Program-made: the position numbers and the translations under genes
Assembly: GCA_945863605.1 (NCBI GenBank)
Contig: CAMAZP010000008.1
Span: forward strand, 41,365 to 105,364
Direction: 5' to 3'
Origin: Chitinophaga pinensis
Lineage (GTDB): Bacteria; Bacteroidota; Bacteroidia; Flavobacteriales_D; Crocinitomicaceae
DNA: 64,000 nt
Shown here: positions 27,633 to 36,763 of the stretch, piece after piece
How the letters are laid out: the number at the start of each line of letters is the position of its first letter
Position numbering within the stretch: the first letter of the stretch is position 1
The notes under the pieces: model-generated
What the model was told of the DNA's origin: nothing
What the model saw: the letters and a program-made list of their open reading frames with translations, nothing else
Database searches by the model: none

Positions 27633-28697
27633 TTGGAAAAAATAATCTCGGGAATACAACAAATGGGAATTGGCGTTCCCAATGTGAAAGAAATTTGGGC
27701 TTGGTACCGGATAATGTTTGGTATTGATGTCAGAATTTTTGAAGAAGCTGCACCAGCTCCTTTAATGATTAACTACACTGGTGGTGAAGTTCACAATAGA
27801 ACTGCTACCCTTGCTTTGAGTATGGATGGTGGTGGCGGATTTGAAATTTGGCAGTTCACAAGTCGAGATACAGAAAAAGCAAAATTCGATATTCAACTGG
27901 GTGATTATGGTATTTTTTCATGTAAAGTAAAATCGCGAAATGTACAAAATTCTTATGATTACATGAAGCAAAATGGAGCCAACCTACTAAACGCACCAGA
28001 AAAAAATCCAGCAGGTGAACTCTCCTATTTTGTACAAGATCCTAATGGAAATATTTTCCAAATAATTGAAGGAAAGGGCTGGTTTACAAAAACAAATCAC
28101 CCTTCAAATTGTGGTGGAGTTGGCGGTGCTATAATTGGAGTATCTGATATTGATAAGTCTTTGATATTATATAAAGATATTCTAGGATACGATAAAATTG
28201 ACTTTGATGAAACAGATGAATTTGTAGATTTAAACGCTGTAAATGGTGGTAAAAAAAAATTTAGAAGAGTACGTTTATCACACAGTAGTGAAAGAATCGG
28301 TGCTTTTGCAAAATTACTTGGTCCAACAGAAATTGAATTAGTACAAGCTATTGATCAAGGTGATTGCCGAAAAATATTTGAAAACAGATTCTGGGGAGAT
28401 TGGGGTTTCATTCACTTGTGTTTTGATATTCAAGGAATGGAGCAATTACGCAAAGAATGTGAAGCAAAAGGATTTCAATTTACTGTTGACAGCTCCGATA
28501 CCTTTGATATGGGTGAAGCTGGTGGTAGATTTTCTTACATTGAAGATCCAGATGGAACACTCATTGAGTTTGTAGAAACGCACAAAGTTCCAGTAATAAA
28601 AAAAATAGGATGGTACATTAATTTGAAAAATAGAAAACCTGGAAAATCCCTTCCGACCTGGATGTTAAAGGCAATGGGGCTAAATCGTATAAAATAA
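27633..28697 (+). CDS. VOC-superfamily protein with two glyoxalase-like domains
   Basis: A cytosolic protein of about 354 residues with two vicinal-oxygen-chelate regions. The first is MGIGVPNVKEIWAWYRIMFG ... LSYFVQDPNGNIFQIIEG. The second is GAIIGVSDIDKSLILYKDIL ... FSYIEDPDGTLIEFVETH. Such proteins bind a metal through His/Glu residues and include lyases, dioxygenases and resistance proteins. The C-terminal 30 residues are basic. The start is uncertain: the TTG at 27633 (LEKIISGIQQ) keeps the first strand, the first ATG in this part is at 27663, and the frame is open back to 27585. Activity and substrate unknown. It runs 4 bp ahead of the DUF4249 gene, so they are probably co-transcribed. 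Confidence 0.83.
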   Translation: MEKIISGIQQMGIGVPNVKEIWAWYRIMFGIDVRIFEEAAPAPLMINYTGGEVHNRTATLALSMDGGGGFEIWQFTSRDTEKAKFDIQLGDYGIFSCKVKSRNVQNSYDYMKQNGANLLNAPEKNPAGELSYFVQDPNGNIFQIIEGKGWFTKTNHPSNCGGVGGAIIGVSDIDKSLILYKDILGYDKIDFDETDEFVDLNAVNGGKKKFRRVRLSHSSERIGAFAKLLGPTEIELVQAIDQGDCRKIFENRFWGDWGFIHLCFDIQGMEQLRKECEAKGFQFTVDSSDTFDMGEAGGRFSYIEDPDGTLIEFVETHKVPVIKKIGWYINLKNRKPGKSLPTWMLKAMGLNRIK

Positions 28698-28701
28698 AGC
28701 T

Positions 28702-29652
28702 TTGCAAAAAATAAATATTATAATATTCTTTTTAACCCTATCGATTTCATGCACTAAAGAAGTCAATATTGATATTCCTGGCTATAAATCTGAATTAGTT
28801 GTAGATGGAAATATAGAAACTGATGGTCATCCTATTATTTTATTATCTCAAGCAGCTAATGTGTATGCAGAATCTTATGCTGAAACATATATAGAATCAT
28901 TTGTTGCTGATGCTGAAGTGAAAATTATTGTTGGTGGGGACACAACTTTGTTAGAATATCGATTATTGAGTGAATTTCCAGTTTCAACGCAAATTAGATT
29001 TGCAGAAATGTTGCGTGTCGAATACGATGAAGTACAACAATTACCAATAAAAGTCTATTCTTCTTCAACATTGAAAGGTGAAGTGGGAAAAAACTATGAA
29101 TTATTAATTTTACACAAAGGTAAAACGTATAATGCAACCACCTCTATTTTACAGCCGACAAGTTTGAATTCTCTTCAATGGGTTTTCGAGGAGGGATCTG
29201 TTGAATATGGACTAATAAAAGCAAAACTATCAGATCCAATTGGGAAATTTGATGCATACAAGTATGATTCCAGAAGAATAAATACACAAATGAATGGAGA
29301 ACCTCTAGATTATACTTATCGAGTTGGAAATGGTGGTGGAAGAATATTTAGAGATCGGTATTTTGACGGTTTAACAATAGATTTAACCTTTAGAAATCCT
29401 CAGAAAAAAAAAGATAGCACAATAAACGATGACTATAAACGCTATTTCAGAAGAGGAGATTCTGTTTTAGTAAAAATATCCAAAATGGATCAGGACTCAT
29501 ATGATTTCTTTCGCTTAAAAAGAGAACAATTAGAAAATTCAGGTAACCCATTTGCAACTCCTGTTAACGCTAAAACAAATATCAGTGGTGGTGCACTAGG
29601 CATATGGGCAGGATACTCTCCAGCATATCATTTGGTTTACTGTATGGAATAA
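28702..29652 (+). CDS. DUF4249-family lipoprotein
   Basis: A predicted lipoprotein of 316 residues. The signal INIIIFFLTLSISC gives a lipidated Cys near residue 17. The next segment (KEVNIDIPGYKSELVVDGNI, then HPIILLSQAANVYA) and the beta-rich rest match DUF4249 proteins of Bacteroidota (KNYELLILHKGKTYNATTSI, then SYDFFRLKREQLENSGNPF). The start is TTG at 28702, needed to include the signal. DUF4249 genes usually follow a TonB-dependent receptor gene; here the upstream neighbour is the VOC protein and no receptor is adjacent. Role in outer-membrane uptake is inference. Confidence 0.82.
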   Translation: MQKINIIIFFLTLSISCTKEVNIDIPGYKSELVVDGNIETDGHPIILLSQAANVYAESYAETYIESFVADAEVKIIVGGDTTLLEYRLLSEFPVSTQIRFAEMLRVEYDEVQQLPIKVYSSSTLKGEVGKNYELLILHKGKTYNATTSILQPTSLNSLQWVFEEGSVEYGLIKAKLSDPIGKFDAYKYDSRRINTQMNGEPLDYTYRVGNGGGRIFRDRYFDGLTIDLTFRNPQKKKDSTINDDYKRYFRRGDSVLVKISKMDQDSYDFFRLKREQLENSGNPFATPVNAKTNISGGALGIWAGYSPAYHLVYCME

Positions 29653-29695
29653 TCAAAATAGAATCAATATTCTATTTGTTATATACTTTTATCAC

Positions 29696-31957
29696 ATGAA
29701 AAAATTATTTCTACTAATTGCACTATTTGGAAGTTTAAGTTCTATTTCTTTTACTCAAAAAAATTGCCCTGTAATTCCAACGCCTGTAACGTATGTAACA
29801 CCTAATCTTGATTCCGAGAGCGCACTGCCCGGTATTCCTTTATCATTGGGAGTTGACACCACTAATTTACCCAAAAACCTGTATAATCAGTTAAGTTATT
29901 TATTGGATATTAATCACCAAATGCGCGTGTTTGTGACGAAAGAAAATCCAATGATTCAATTCAAAAAATTGAAAAATGCCATTGAAGATTCTTATACTTT
30001 GAGTGTTACAAAAACCATTTTGATTTCTTACTCAAGTGAACGTTCTTGCTTTTATGCTTTACAATCTTTAATGCAACTAATTGAAAATAAGAACAATGAA
30101 CCAACAATTACCAAGTGTTACATCAGTGATTATCCCAATTTTAAATGGCGAGGTTTGCATTTAGATGTGGCACGACATTTTTTCACAGTAGAAGAGGTTA
30201 AACGCTACATCGATTTAATGGCACTTTACAAATTCAATACTTTTCATTGGCATTTAACCGACGATCAAGGTTGGAGAATTGAAATCAAAAAATATCCGAA
30301 ACTTACGGAAATTGGTGCTTGGCGTGATAGTACAGTTGAAAATCATTACACCACCTCACCAAGAACTTATGAGAAAAAACGCTACGGTGGATTTTATACA
30401 CAAGAAGAAATTAAAGAGGTTGTAAAATACGCGGCAGAAAGATACATCACCATCGTTCCTGAAATTGAAATGCCTGGTCACGCAAGAGCAGCACTAGCAG
30501 CATATCCTGAACTTTCATGCACAGGGAAACAACAAGGAGTGGAAGGATTATGGGGTGTTTTTGATGATATCTTTTGTGCAAAAGAAGAATCAATTCAATT
30601 CTTACAAGCTATTTTATCTGAAGTTATTACTTTATTTCCAAGTCAATTTGTACATATAGGAGGAGATGAAGCACCAAAAAATCGCTGGAAAAAATGTGAG
30701 AAATGTCAACGTATTATTCAAGAAAAAAAACTCAAAGACGAACATGAATTGCAAAGTTATTTCGTTCAGCGAATGGATAAATTTCTTGTAGCCAATGGAA
30801 AAAAACTTATCGGATGGGATGAGATTTTAGAGGGTGGACTTTCACCCAATGCTGCTGTTATGTCTTGGCGAGGTTTTGAAGGTGGTGCAGAAGCTGCAAA
30901 ACAAGGACATGAAGTTGTGATGTCTCCTGGCTCGCATTGCTATTTTGATCATTATCAAGGACGTGGAAAAGCGGAACCTCTAGCTTTTGGTGGTTATACA
31001 TCACTCGAAAAAGTGTACGATTTCAATCCCATTCCTAAAGACATGAAGCCCGAACAAGCTGCGTATATCTTAGGTGGACAAGCCAATCTTTGGACGGAAT
31101 ATATTGCTGATTTTCAAAAAGTCGAATATATGGTTTATCCACGAGCAATTGCATTGAGTCAGGTTTTGTGGTGTCAAAATAAACCTAACTTCGAAACATT
31201 TGAAAACAATTTAATTAACTATCATTTACCTTTATTGGAGAAGCGAAAAGTTAATTACTCCAAAACTTTTCTTGCTGCAAGTACACAAGTTACGAGAACG
31301 AATGAAGGAATTGCTGTTCAAATAAATTCCAAACGAAATGAAGAATTTAAGGTTAAGAAAACACCAGAAAATTTTGTAAACAATTTAAAAGCAAACTCCT
31401 CCATTGCAATTAACAGAAGTCAAAAGCCGCAAGAAGATGCAATAGAATTCACTTCAGGTGAAACACAAATCACTGAAAAAATAATAATTAAAAACTCGCC
31501 GACTTTAGGTTTACCTGTGAAACTAATAACCTTACCGAATCAACGTTACAACAACGGAGATTTAACCTTGGTGGATGGAAACTATGGTGCGCTCCCTTGG
31601 AAAGGAAATGAATGGTTGGGTTATGATACTTCTGAAATAATTATAGAAATAGATTTATTAAAACCACAAAAAATCAAAGGTCTTGAATTGTCATTTTTAA
31701 AAGATGAAGGTTCTTGGATTCATTTGCCAACCTCGATAACTGTTAGTAAATCAGAAGGAAAAAAATCAAAAACTATTTTTGGAAACAAAACTAATTCGCA
31801 AGTTTCATTTATCGAATCAAATCAGTTTGTTCCATTTTCTAGAAAGGTTTCAAAACTTCGAATCACCATTCATTCAAAAACTATAATCGATCCTGGCTTG
31901 GCTGGCGAAGGTCACCAACCTTGGACTTTTATAGATGAAATTAGGATTGTAAAGTAA
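29696..31957 (+). CDS. beta-N-acetylhexosaminidase, glycoside hydrolase family 20
   Basis: GH20 enzymes remove terminal GlcNAc or GalNAc from chitin fragments, glycans or peptidoglycan pieces by substrate-assisted catalysis. The 753-residue protein has a signal peptide (LFLLIALFGSLSSISF), a GH20b-type alpha/beta domain (about 25-135) and the catalytic barrel (LHLDVARHFF, FHWHLTDDQGWRIEIKKYP, VPEIEMPGHARAALAAYP). The catalytic pair Asp324-Glu325 lies in VHIGGDEAPKNRW, and IGWDEILEGGL and VMSWRGFEGG follow. After about residue 500 come beta domains, including a final part resembling an F5/8-type C or CBM32 module. No T9SS tail, so probably periplasmic. It follows the DUF4249 gene by 43 bp and ends 2 bp from a convergent gene. 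Confidence 0.94.
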   Translation: MKKLFLLIALFGSLSSISFTQKNCPVIPTPVTYVTPNLDSESALPGIPLSLGVDTTNLPKNLYNQLSYLLDINHQMRVFVTKENPMIQFKKLKNAIEDSYTLSVTKTILISYSSERSCFYALQSLMQLIENKNNEPTITKCYISDYPNFKWRGLHLDVARHFFTVEEVKRYIDLMALYKFNTFHWHLTDDQGWRIEIKKYPKLTEIGAWRDSTVENHYTTSPRTYEKKRYGGFYTQEEIKEVVKYAAERYITIVPEIEMPGHARAALAAYPELSCTGKQQGVEGLWGVFDDIFCAKEESIQFLQAILSEVITLFPSQFVHIGGDEAPKNRWKKCEKCQRIIQEKKLKDEHELQSYFVQRMDKFLVANGKKLIGWDEILEGGLSPNAAVMSWRGFEGGAEAAKQGHEVVMSPGSHCYFDHYQGRGKAEPLAFGGYTSLEKVYDFNPIPKDMKPEQAAYILGGQANLWTEYIADFQKVEYMVYPRAIALSQVLWCQNKPNFETFENNLINYHLPLLEKRKVNYSKTFLAASTQVTRTNEGIAVQINSKRNEEFKVKKTPENFVNNLKANSSIAINRSQKPQEDAIEFTSGETQITEKIIIKNSPTLGLPVKLITLPNQRYNNGDLTLVDGNYGALPWKGNEWLGYDTSEIIIEIDLLKPQKIKGLELSFLKDEGSWIHLPTSITVSKSEGKKSKTIFGNKTNSQVSFIESNQFVPFSRKVSKLRITIHSKTIIDPGLAGEGHQPWTFIDEIRIVK

Positions 31958-31959
31958 TC

Positions 31960-33504
31960 TTACTCTTTTATAAAACTCATAACTTCAACTCCTGATTTTA
32001 GGAAATAAACTCCTGTTTTTAAACTTGAAACATCAATTGAATTTAGTGTTTGGTTTAAAATTCCTGTTATCAATAGTCTGCCTTGCTGATCGCACACTTG
32101 AAATTCATTTCCTAGAAAAGCTTCCGTTCTAACAATTAAATTCGATGAAGTAGGATTTGGATAAAGTTGAAATGAAGCCTTCGATTGTTCAGTAACATCA
32201 CCCAAGAAAATCACACAAGCTTCTTCTTGCTCAAAGGATGAACTAAACAATTCCATCATCGCATCATAAACAGTTATCTCGCCGCTTGTCAATAAAGTAT
32301 CATCGTAATTAGTGAAACTTCCATTTTGTATTTGAGGATTGATATCCCATAGACAGCTTTCAGAAAGAAAGTCTAAATTATTATCCAAAGAATCAATAAT
32401 GGCAACAGCAAAATGTTTATCAAAAAGACCTAATTGTTTAACTCCATAAACAGGACCAATGTTTAAAACCGAAACATTGTGATTGGTGTTTTCTACCATC
32501 ATATTTGCTCTTCCAAAAATAGCAGCATCAAATTGAACAGCACCTGAAGAATTAATTTTTACGAAGCTTCCAGAAGAAAAACTAGAACCACAAAGTCCAA
32601 AATCACCATCAGAAAACTTTGTTAGTTTTGGGAAAACATAAAACTCTTGGTCTTCATCAAAATAACGTTTTCCCCAAATAAAATCTCCTGAAAAATTAGT
32701 TTTAATAAGATTTGCAGACTGAGTAAAACAACGAATCAACAATCCATCTGATGCAATCATTAAGTCATTAAAAATACTTGGCTCGTTGAAACGTTTTAAC
32801 CAAACTAAATTTCCGTTTTCGTATGTTTCAAAAACAAAACCACGATACGTTTCACCTCCATAATTTGTTGTACCAACTGCAATGAAATGACCATCTTCTT
32901 TTTCTTTGACTGCTGCTAATTCCTGAAAATCAATTGATAAATTACCTTCGTGGTAAAAGTTTTTAGACCAAATTTTCATTCCATCTAAATCTATCTTCAT
33001 TAAAAAAGCACTTTTGTTTTTAACAGTCCCTCCAATTAACAACGAACTATCAGAAGTAAAAATCACATCATTTGCCAAAAAAATGTCTCCACTGTTATCC
33101 CCTAAGGACTTTTTCCAAAGCTCATTTCCGTTTTTATCCAATCTCAAACAAGCCGCACCAAAATCATTTTGTAGAGGATTAAGCATTTTTCCAACCACGA
33201 CAAAACTTGAGTCTGGTAATTGAATCACACGATTAAAAGAAAAACTGTTATTGAAAGTACTGTAAGGTTTTGACCAAAGTTGTTGCCCAATTGAGTCACA
33301 CAGCATCACAAAAGGGATAGTATTATTTTGATCATATTCAACAGTACCAACCACCACAAATCCTCCTCCAAAAGTTGGATAAATATCCGTTGCGGGAGCA
33401 TTATAATCAGGTAAGAAATAACGCTGAGATACTGATTCTAAACTTTGACTCCAAGAAAAAGAAGTTAGAAACAAAAATAGAATTAAGGTGATTTTTGTTT
33501 TCAT
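31960..33504 (-). CDS. T9SS-secreted beta-propeller-like protein
   Basis: A 514-residue exported protein. Signal peptide KITLILFLFLTSFSWSQ, then repeated motifs of about 45-50 residues with GG-F/V-VVG and K-D-G-LW-K patterns (for example GGGFVVVGTVEYDQ, SSFVVVGKMLN, DSSLLIGGTVKN, DGHFIAVGTTNYGG). This kind of pattern folds as a beta-propeller in secreted Bacteroidota proteins. The tail is a T9SS type A sorting domain (FQLYPNPTSSNLIV, LKTGVYFLKSG). I chose ATG at 33504; the frame continues to 33543 but would place 13 unlikely residues before the signal. It follows the porin gene by 29 bp and is probably in one transcript with it. Function unknown. Confidence 0.83.
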   Translation of the reverse strand: MKTKITLILFLFLTSFSWSQSLESVSQRYFLPDYNAPATDIYPTFGGGFVVVGTVEYDQNNTIPFVMLCDSIGQQLWSKPYSTFNNSFSFNRVIQLPDSSFVVVGKMLNPLQNDFGAACLRLDKNGNELWKKSLGDNSGDIFLANDVIFTSDSSLLIGGTVKNKSAFLMKIDLDGMKIWSKNFYHEGNLSIDFQELAAVKEKEDGHFIAVGTTNYGGETYRGFVFETYENGNLVWLKRFNEPSIFNDLMIASDGLLIRCFTQSANLIKTNFSGDFIWGKRYFDEDQEFYVFPKLTKFSDGDFGLCGSSFSSGSFVKINSSGAVQFDAAIFGRANMMVENTNHNVSVLNIGPVYGVKQLGLFDKHFAVAIIDSLDNNLDFLSESCLWDINPQIQNGSFTNYDDTLLTSGEITVYDAMMELFSSSFEQEEACVIFLGDVTEQSKASFQLYPNPTSSNLIVRTEAFLGNEFQVCDQQGRLLITGILNQTLNSIDVSSLKTGVYFLKSGVEVMSFIKE

Positions 33505-33533
33505 AATAATGGTTTTAAAGGTAGAAGGTAAAA

Positions 33534-35282
33534 TCAATTCCAAAAGTCCCAGGTAATACCAATTTTAATTTGTGTATTTGGCATCGTATACCCTTGGATT
33601 ATTGATGTTTCTCTATTAGACCAAAAGTAAGCGAAATTGTCTGCTCGCACAAAAAAATGAAAAGTTTCTACTTCAAATGAACTGAAAAAAGAAGCGTTGA
33701 ATAAGGTTCTTTGATACAGATTATTGGTTGAAGAAGTTAAATCAAAAACAGATAAATAAGGAAGAAAAGTTGTACTACGAAATTTAGAATGTAAAGAAAT
33801 ATCGAATCCACAAGCAAATTTCAATTTCTTCGCTTTAAAAATTCCTCCTTGAAACATTAGTCGTGCGTTCAATTGATGCATTGGAATGACTCTAAACTCC
33901 TCTTTTGTGCTGTTAAAAACATAAGAAGGTAAAAAATGAATTTGTTTGAAATGAAATGGTTTTTGAATTCCAACTTGATGAAAAATCCCGGTTGAAATGG
34001 CTAAATCGTTTCTCCAAGTAAGCTGAAAGTTGTCAAAAAAGTAATTGTCTTTGTAATTGATTAACGAATAATAGACATCCAATCCTTTGATATCCTTTAT
34101 GTCTTTTAAACTAATTTTAAATTGTTGTCTTTTTTGTAATTCTAAATTCGCCAATTGATAAGAAGCATTATTCCCAAAAAAATGACGTTGAAAAAGCGCT
34201 GGATAAGTGTAATTTAGTTGATTATTTAATTCTAGAATACCTCTAAAAATAGGTACAGCAATGCTAGTCGAAACGTCAAAACCTCTCCCCGCTCCTACTA
34301 GATTTAACCTTCCTCGCTGCTTCACTTGATAGTCTTTCCATTGAAAAGCTATTTGCTCAAAAATACCCAATTCTGTAGTGTCTCTTTTCATTGCAAAAGC
34401 TTCAAATTTCCAAAAATCAAGATTTGCACCTGCTTCAAAACTCAATATTTTGTTTTTTAATAGTACTGAAAGAGAATTATTGAATCGATTAATAAATAAA
34501 GTATCATTCGTAGAATTTGTATCTATGTAAATTGTTGGATATAAATTAATTAAACTATCATCCTCAGCGTAAGTTCTTCGTTGACTGCTGTAATGATTGA
34601 CTAATTGTAAGCGAAGAAAATTAACAGAATCTCCAGCTATTTTCAAGTAATTTTTAAAGTTCAATAAACGATTTTGAGTTGTTGATCGTGCATTTTCTTT
34701 TTTAACAGAAATTAAACTTGGTGCAAAATCGTTAACCAAAGAATCGGTTTCAATTCCGCCATTCCAAGCACTTGATTCATTGGCATATAATCCTGAAAAA
34801 AGAAAGGTATGAATTTTACCAATTCTCCCGATTTTCAAATCGTACACATTATTTTGAATCGCAGAATTTCTGTAAAAACCAGCCGTTTGATTCCTTTTTA
34901 TGGATGCGTTAATGATGAAATTGTATTTAAACGCTTGATGATAATTGAAATTTAAAAGTTGTGTTCCTTGGGTTCCAAACACATACGAAAAGCCAATGTG
35001 AGGTAAAGCTGTGAAGTATAATTGATTGCTAATCGTTGGAGTTGAAAACAGAATTCCTTTTTCTGTATTTAGGTAAAAATGAGCATCAAGGAATTGAAAA
35101 TTTGGGAAATTATTGGTAGAAAACGAATTGGGATAAACCAAAGAAATTCGATCGACAGAATCGAGTGTACCACCAGTTTTGTAATTGATTTTTAAAGAAT
35201 CAAGCTGAATCGTTGCGTCCATTTGACTCCAAGAAATCTGTGGAAATACAATAATGAATAATAAGACCAACAACTGATACAT
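33534..35282 (-). CDS. putative outer-membrane porin (Porin_10-like)
   Basis: A 582-residue protein with signal peptide LLVLLFIIVFPQISWSQ. The N-terminal segment IQLDSLKINYKTGGTLDSVD is like those of the Bacteroidota putative porin family. Many alternating amphipathic strands rich in Tyr, Phe and Asn follow (LLNFNYHQAFKYNFIINASI, LQLVNHYSSQRRTY), and the last strand TQIKIGITWDFWN ends in aromatics, as in outer-membrane barrels. Substrate and pore size unknown. It precedes the T9SS protein gene on the same strand. The rpsT terminator lies just upstream, so it needs its own promoter. Confidence 0.78.
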   Translation of the reverse strand: MYQLLVLLFIIVFPQISWSQMDATIQLDSLKINYKTGGTLDSVDRISLVYPNSFSTNNFPNFQFLDAHFYLNTEKGILFSTPTISNQLYFTALPHIGFSYVFGTQGTQLLNFNYHQAFKYNFIINASIKRNQTAGFYRNSAIQNNVYDLKIGRIGKIHTFLFSGLYANESSAWNGGIETDSLVNDFAPSLISVKKENARSTTQNRLLNFKNYLKIAGDSVNFLRLQLVNHYSSQRRTYAEDDSLINLYPTIYIDTNSTNDTLFINRFNNSLSVLLKNKILSFEAGANLDFWKFEAFAMKRDTTELGIFEQIAFQWKDYQVKQRGRLNLVGAGRGFDVSTSIAVPIFRGILELNNQLNYTYPALFQRHFFGNNASYQLANLELQKRQQFKISLKDIKDIKGLDVYYSLINYKDNYFFDNFQLTWRNDLAISTGIFHQVGIQKPFHFKQIHFLPSYVFNSTKEEFRVIPMHQLNARLMFQGGIFKAKKLKFACGFDISLHSKFRSTTFLPYLSVFDLTSSTNNLYQRTLFNASFFSSFEVETFHFFVRADNFAYFWSNRETSIIQGYTMPNTQIKIGITWDFWN

Positions 35283-35302
35283 AAAAACAAACTTAACAAA
35301 AA

Positions 35303-35321
35303 AAGGGGCATTTAGCCCCTT
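35303..35321 (-). terminator. rho-independent terminator after rpsT
   Basis: aaggggc (35303-35309) and gcccctt (35315-35321) with a 5-nt loop. The A-run at 35298-35304 gives the T-tail on the minus transcript, 22 bp past the rpsT stop. Confidence 0.8.
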
Positions 35322-35343
35322 AATATCTTAGTTTAAGAACAGA

Positions 35344-35595
35344 TTACAATTTATTGATATGAATTTGTAAACCTGATTTTAAATTTGCAGCTTTGTTTTT
35401 GTGAATGATATTTTTCTTAGCCAATTTATCCAACATAGTTACAACAGTTGGGAATAAAGTTTCAGCTTCTTGACGATCTTTAATTTCACGTAATTTACGT
35501 GCTGCATTACGAGCAGTTTTGTGTTGGTATTTGTTCAACACTCTTTTAGACTCATTAGAACGAATACGTTTGATAGCTGATTTATGATTTGCCAT
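35344..35595 (-). CDS. rpsT: 30S ribosomal protein S20
   Basis: S20 binds the 5' domain and helix 44 of 16S rRNA in the small subunit. The 83-residue basic helical protein begins [20 protein letters not shown], the standard S20 start, and continues [38 protein letters not shown] and [14 protein letters not shown]. The length is typical. The two tRNA-Glu genes lie just upstream on the same strand and may share its transcript. Confidence 0.97.
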   Translation of the reverse strand: MANHKSAIKRIRSNESKRVLNKYQHKTARNAARKLREIKDRQEAETLFPTVVTMLDKLAKKNIIHKNKAANLKSGLQIHINKL

Positions 35596-35635
35596 TTTTT
35601 TATATATTTAATTTTTTACTCATTTCTTAAAAACG

Positions 35636-35707
35636 TAGCCCATAGGAGAATCGAACTCCTGTTTCCAGGATGAAAACCTGGCGTCCTAACCACTAGACGA
35701 ATGGGCC
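35636..35707 (-). tRNA. tRNA-Glu (anticodon UUC), copy 1
   Basis: Read on the minus strand it starts GGCCCATTCGTCTAGTGG. The anticodon stem-loop is CCAGG-TTTTCAT-CCTGG with anticodon TTC, and the T-arm is CAGGAGTTCGATTCTCCTA. A 7-bp acceptor stem (G1-U72 wobble, then six pairs) and discriminator A are present; CCA is not encoded. The sequence matches the usual bacterial tRNA-Glu. Confidence 0.96.
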
Positions 35708-35733
35708 AAATCGTGATTTACTATTAGATTTGG

Positions 35734-35805
35734 TAGCCCATAGGAGAATCGAACTCCTGTTTCCAGGATGAAAACCTGGCGTCCTAACCACTAGACGAAT
35801 GGGCC
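35734..35805 (-). tRNA. tRNA-Glu (anticodon UUC), copy 2, identical to copy 1
   Basis: The same 72 nt as the copy at 35636-35707, separated from it by 26 bp on the same strand. Anticodon TTC. Confidence 0.96.
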
Positions 35806-35885
35806 AAACTATTAAATTACCCCTAATTTTGGGAGTGCAAATATAGAATGATTTTTTTTAAGTGCAATATATTCTTTTTAATTTT

Positions 35886-36581
35886 TTAAAAAAAATCAGT
35901 ATCTTCAGCACTCATCTTAAATCCCAAGCGTTTCGCTGTTTGTAATTTTAAACTATTTCCTATATATTGTATCTGTGCAACACTCACTTCGCTGAAATAT
36001 TCAAAAGGTGGAATATACAAATCGAACTGTAATGCATAAGCAAAAAACATTTGTAGAATCACTCCAATTAACTGATCATTCAGTAATAAATGTTGTGGGT
36101 CACGAAAATGTGATCCGATTGAACCTTTACCCTCTATCATGAAATGCCGCTCATGATTGATAAAAATTCGACCAATCAAGTATCCGTGATCATCTAGACG
36201 GTTTTGAAGAAATGATTCAGCTAAGAAATTATACACATTAATAATACCGAAATAACCATTATTCTCTTTTTCATTGAAATAACTAGTTCCCCAAAGTGGA
36301 TTATTATCAGGTAATCGAAAAATATTTTGATGCAGATTAAAAACCAACACATCACTTCCAATGTAAACATAAATCTCATGTTTTCCTTTGTCAACAAAAC
36401 TTAATCGAATGCGAGGGTCTGTAATTGACTTTTGTAAAGTTTCTAATTCGACTTTAATTTTTTCTTTGAATGTATCAAATACTTTTTCGCAATCAATAGC
36501 AATATCTTGTTTAAGCGCTGATTTATCTAACAACAACTTTAAAAGTTGAACTCTATTTGCATCTAAGGGGTCTTTTTTCAT
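35886..36581 (-). CDS. conserved-looking soluble protein of unknown function
   Basis: I do not recognise a named family. The 231-residue product has no signal or membrane segment. An N-terminal helical part (ANRVQLLKLLLDKSALKQDI) is followed by a mixed alpha/beta domain with IYVYIGSDVLVFNLHQNIF, NNGYFGIINVYNFLAESFL, DDHGYLIGRIFINHERHFMI, GKGSIGSHFRDPQHLLLND and FAYALQFDLYIPPFEYFSE. It appears to be a complete single-domain protein. I chose ATG at 36581 over the TTG at 36629, which would add 16 residues. It lies 80 bp beyond the tRNA pair and is divergent from the lipid kinase gene. Confidence 0.72.
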   Translation of the reverse strand: MKKDPLDANRVQLLKLLLDKSALKQDIAIDCEKVFDTFKEKIKVELETLQKSITDPRIRLSFVDKGKHEIYVYIGSDVLVFNLHQNIFRLPDNNPLWGTSYFNEKENNGYFGIINVYNFLAESFLQNRLDDHGYLIGRIFINHERHFMIEGKGSIGSHFRDPQHLLLNDQLIGVILQMFFAYALQFDLYIPPFEYFSEVSVAQIQYIGNSLKLQTAKRLGFKMSAEDTDFF

Positions 36582-36763
36582 ATTGTATATTTCTTCAAAA
36601 ATAAGTGTTGTAACATCAAAATAATCCAATCAAATGTTAAAATAATGATAATACAGCTTATAATTAATATTAAATCTTGGCAGGAAACATAAAAAATTTC
36701 GATATTTGTGAAATCACATTAGTAATTAACGCTCGTATCTGTTTATTACAATCATGAATAAAA

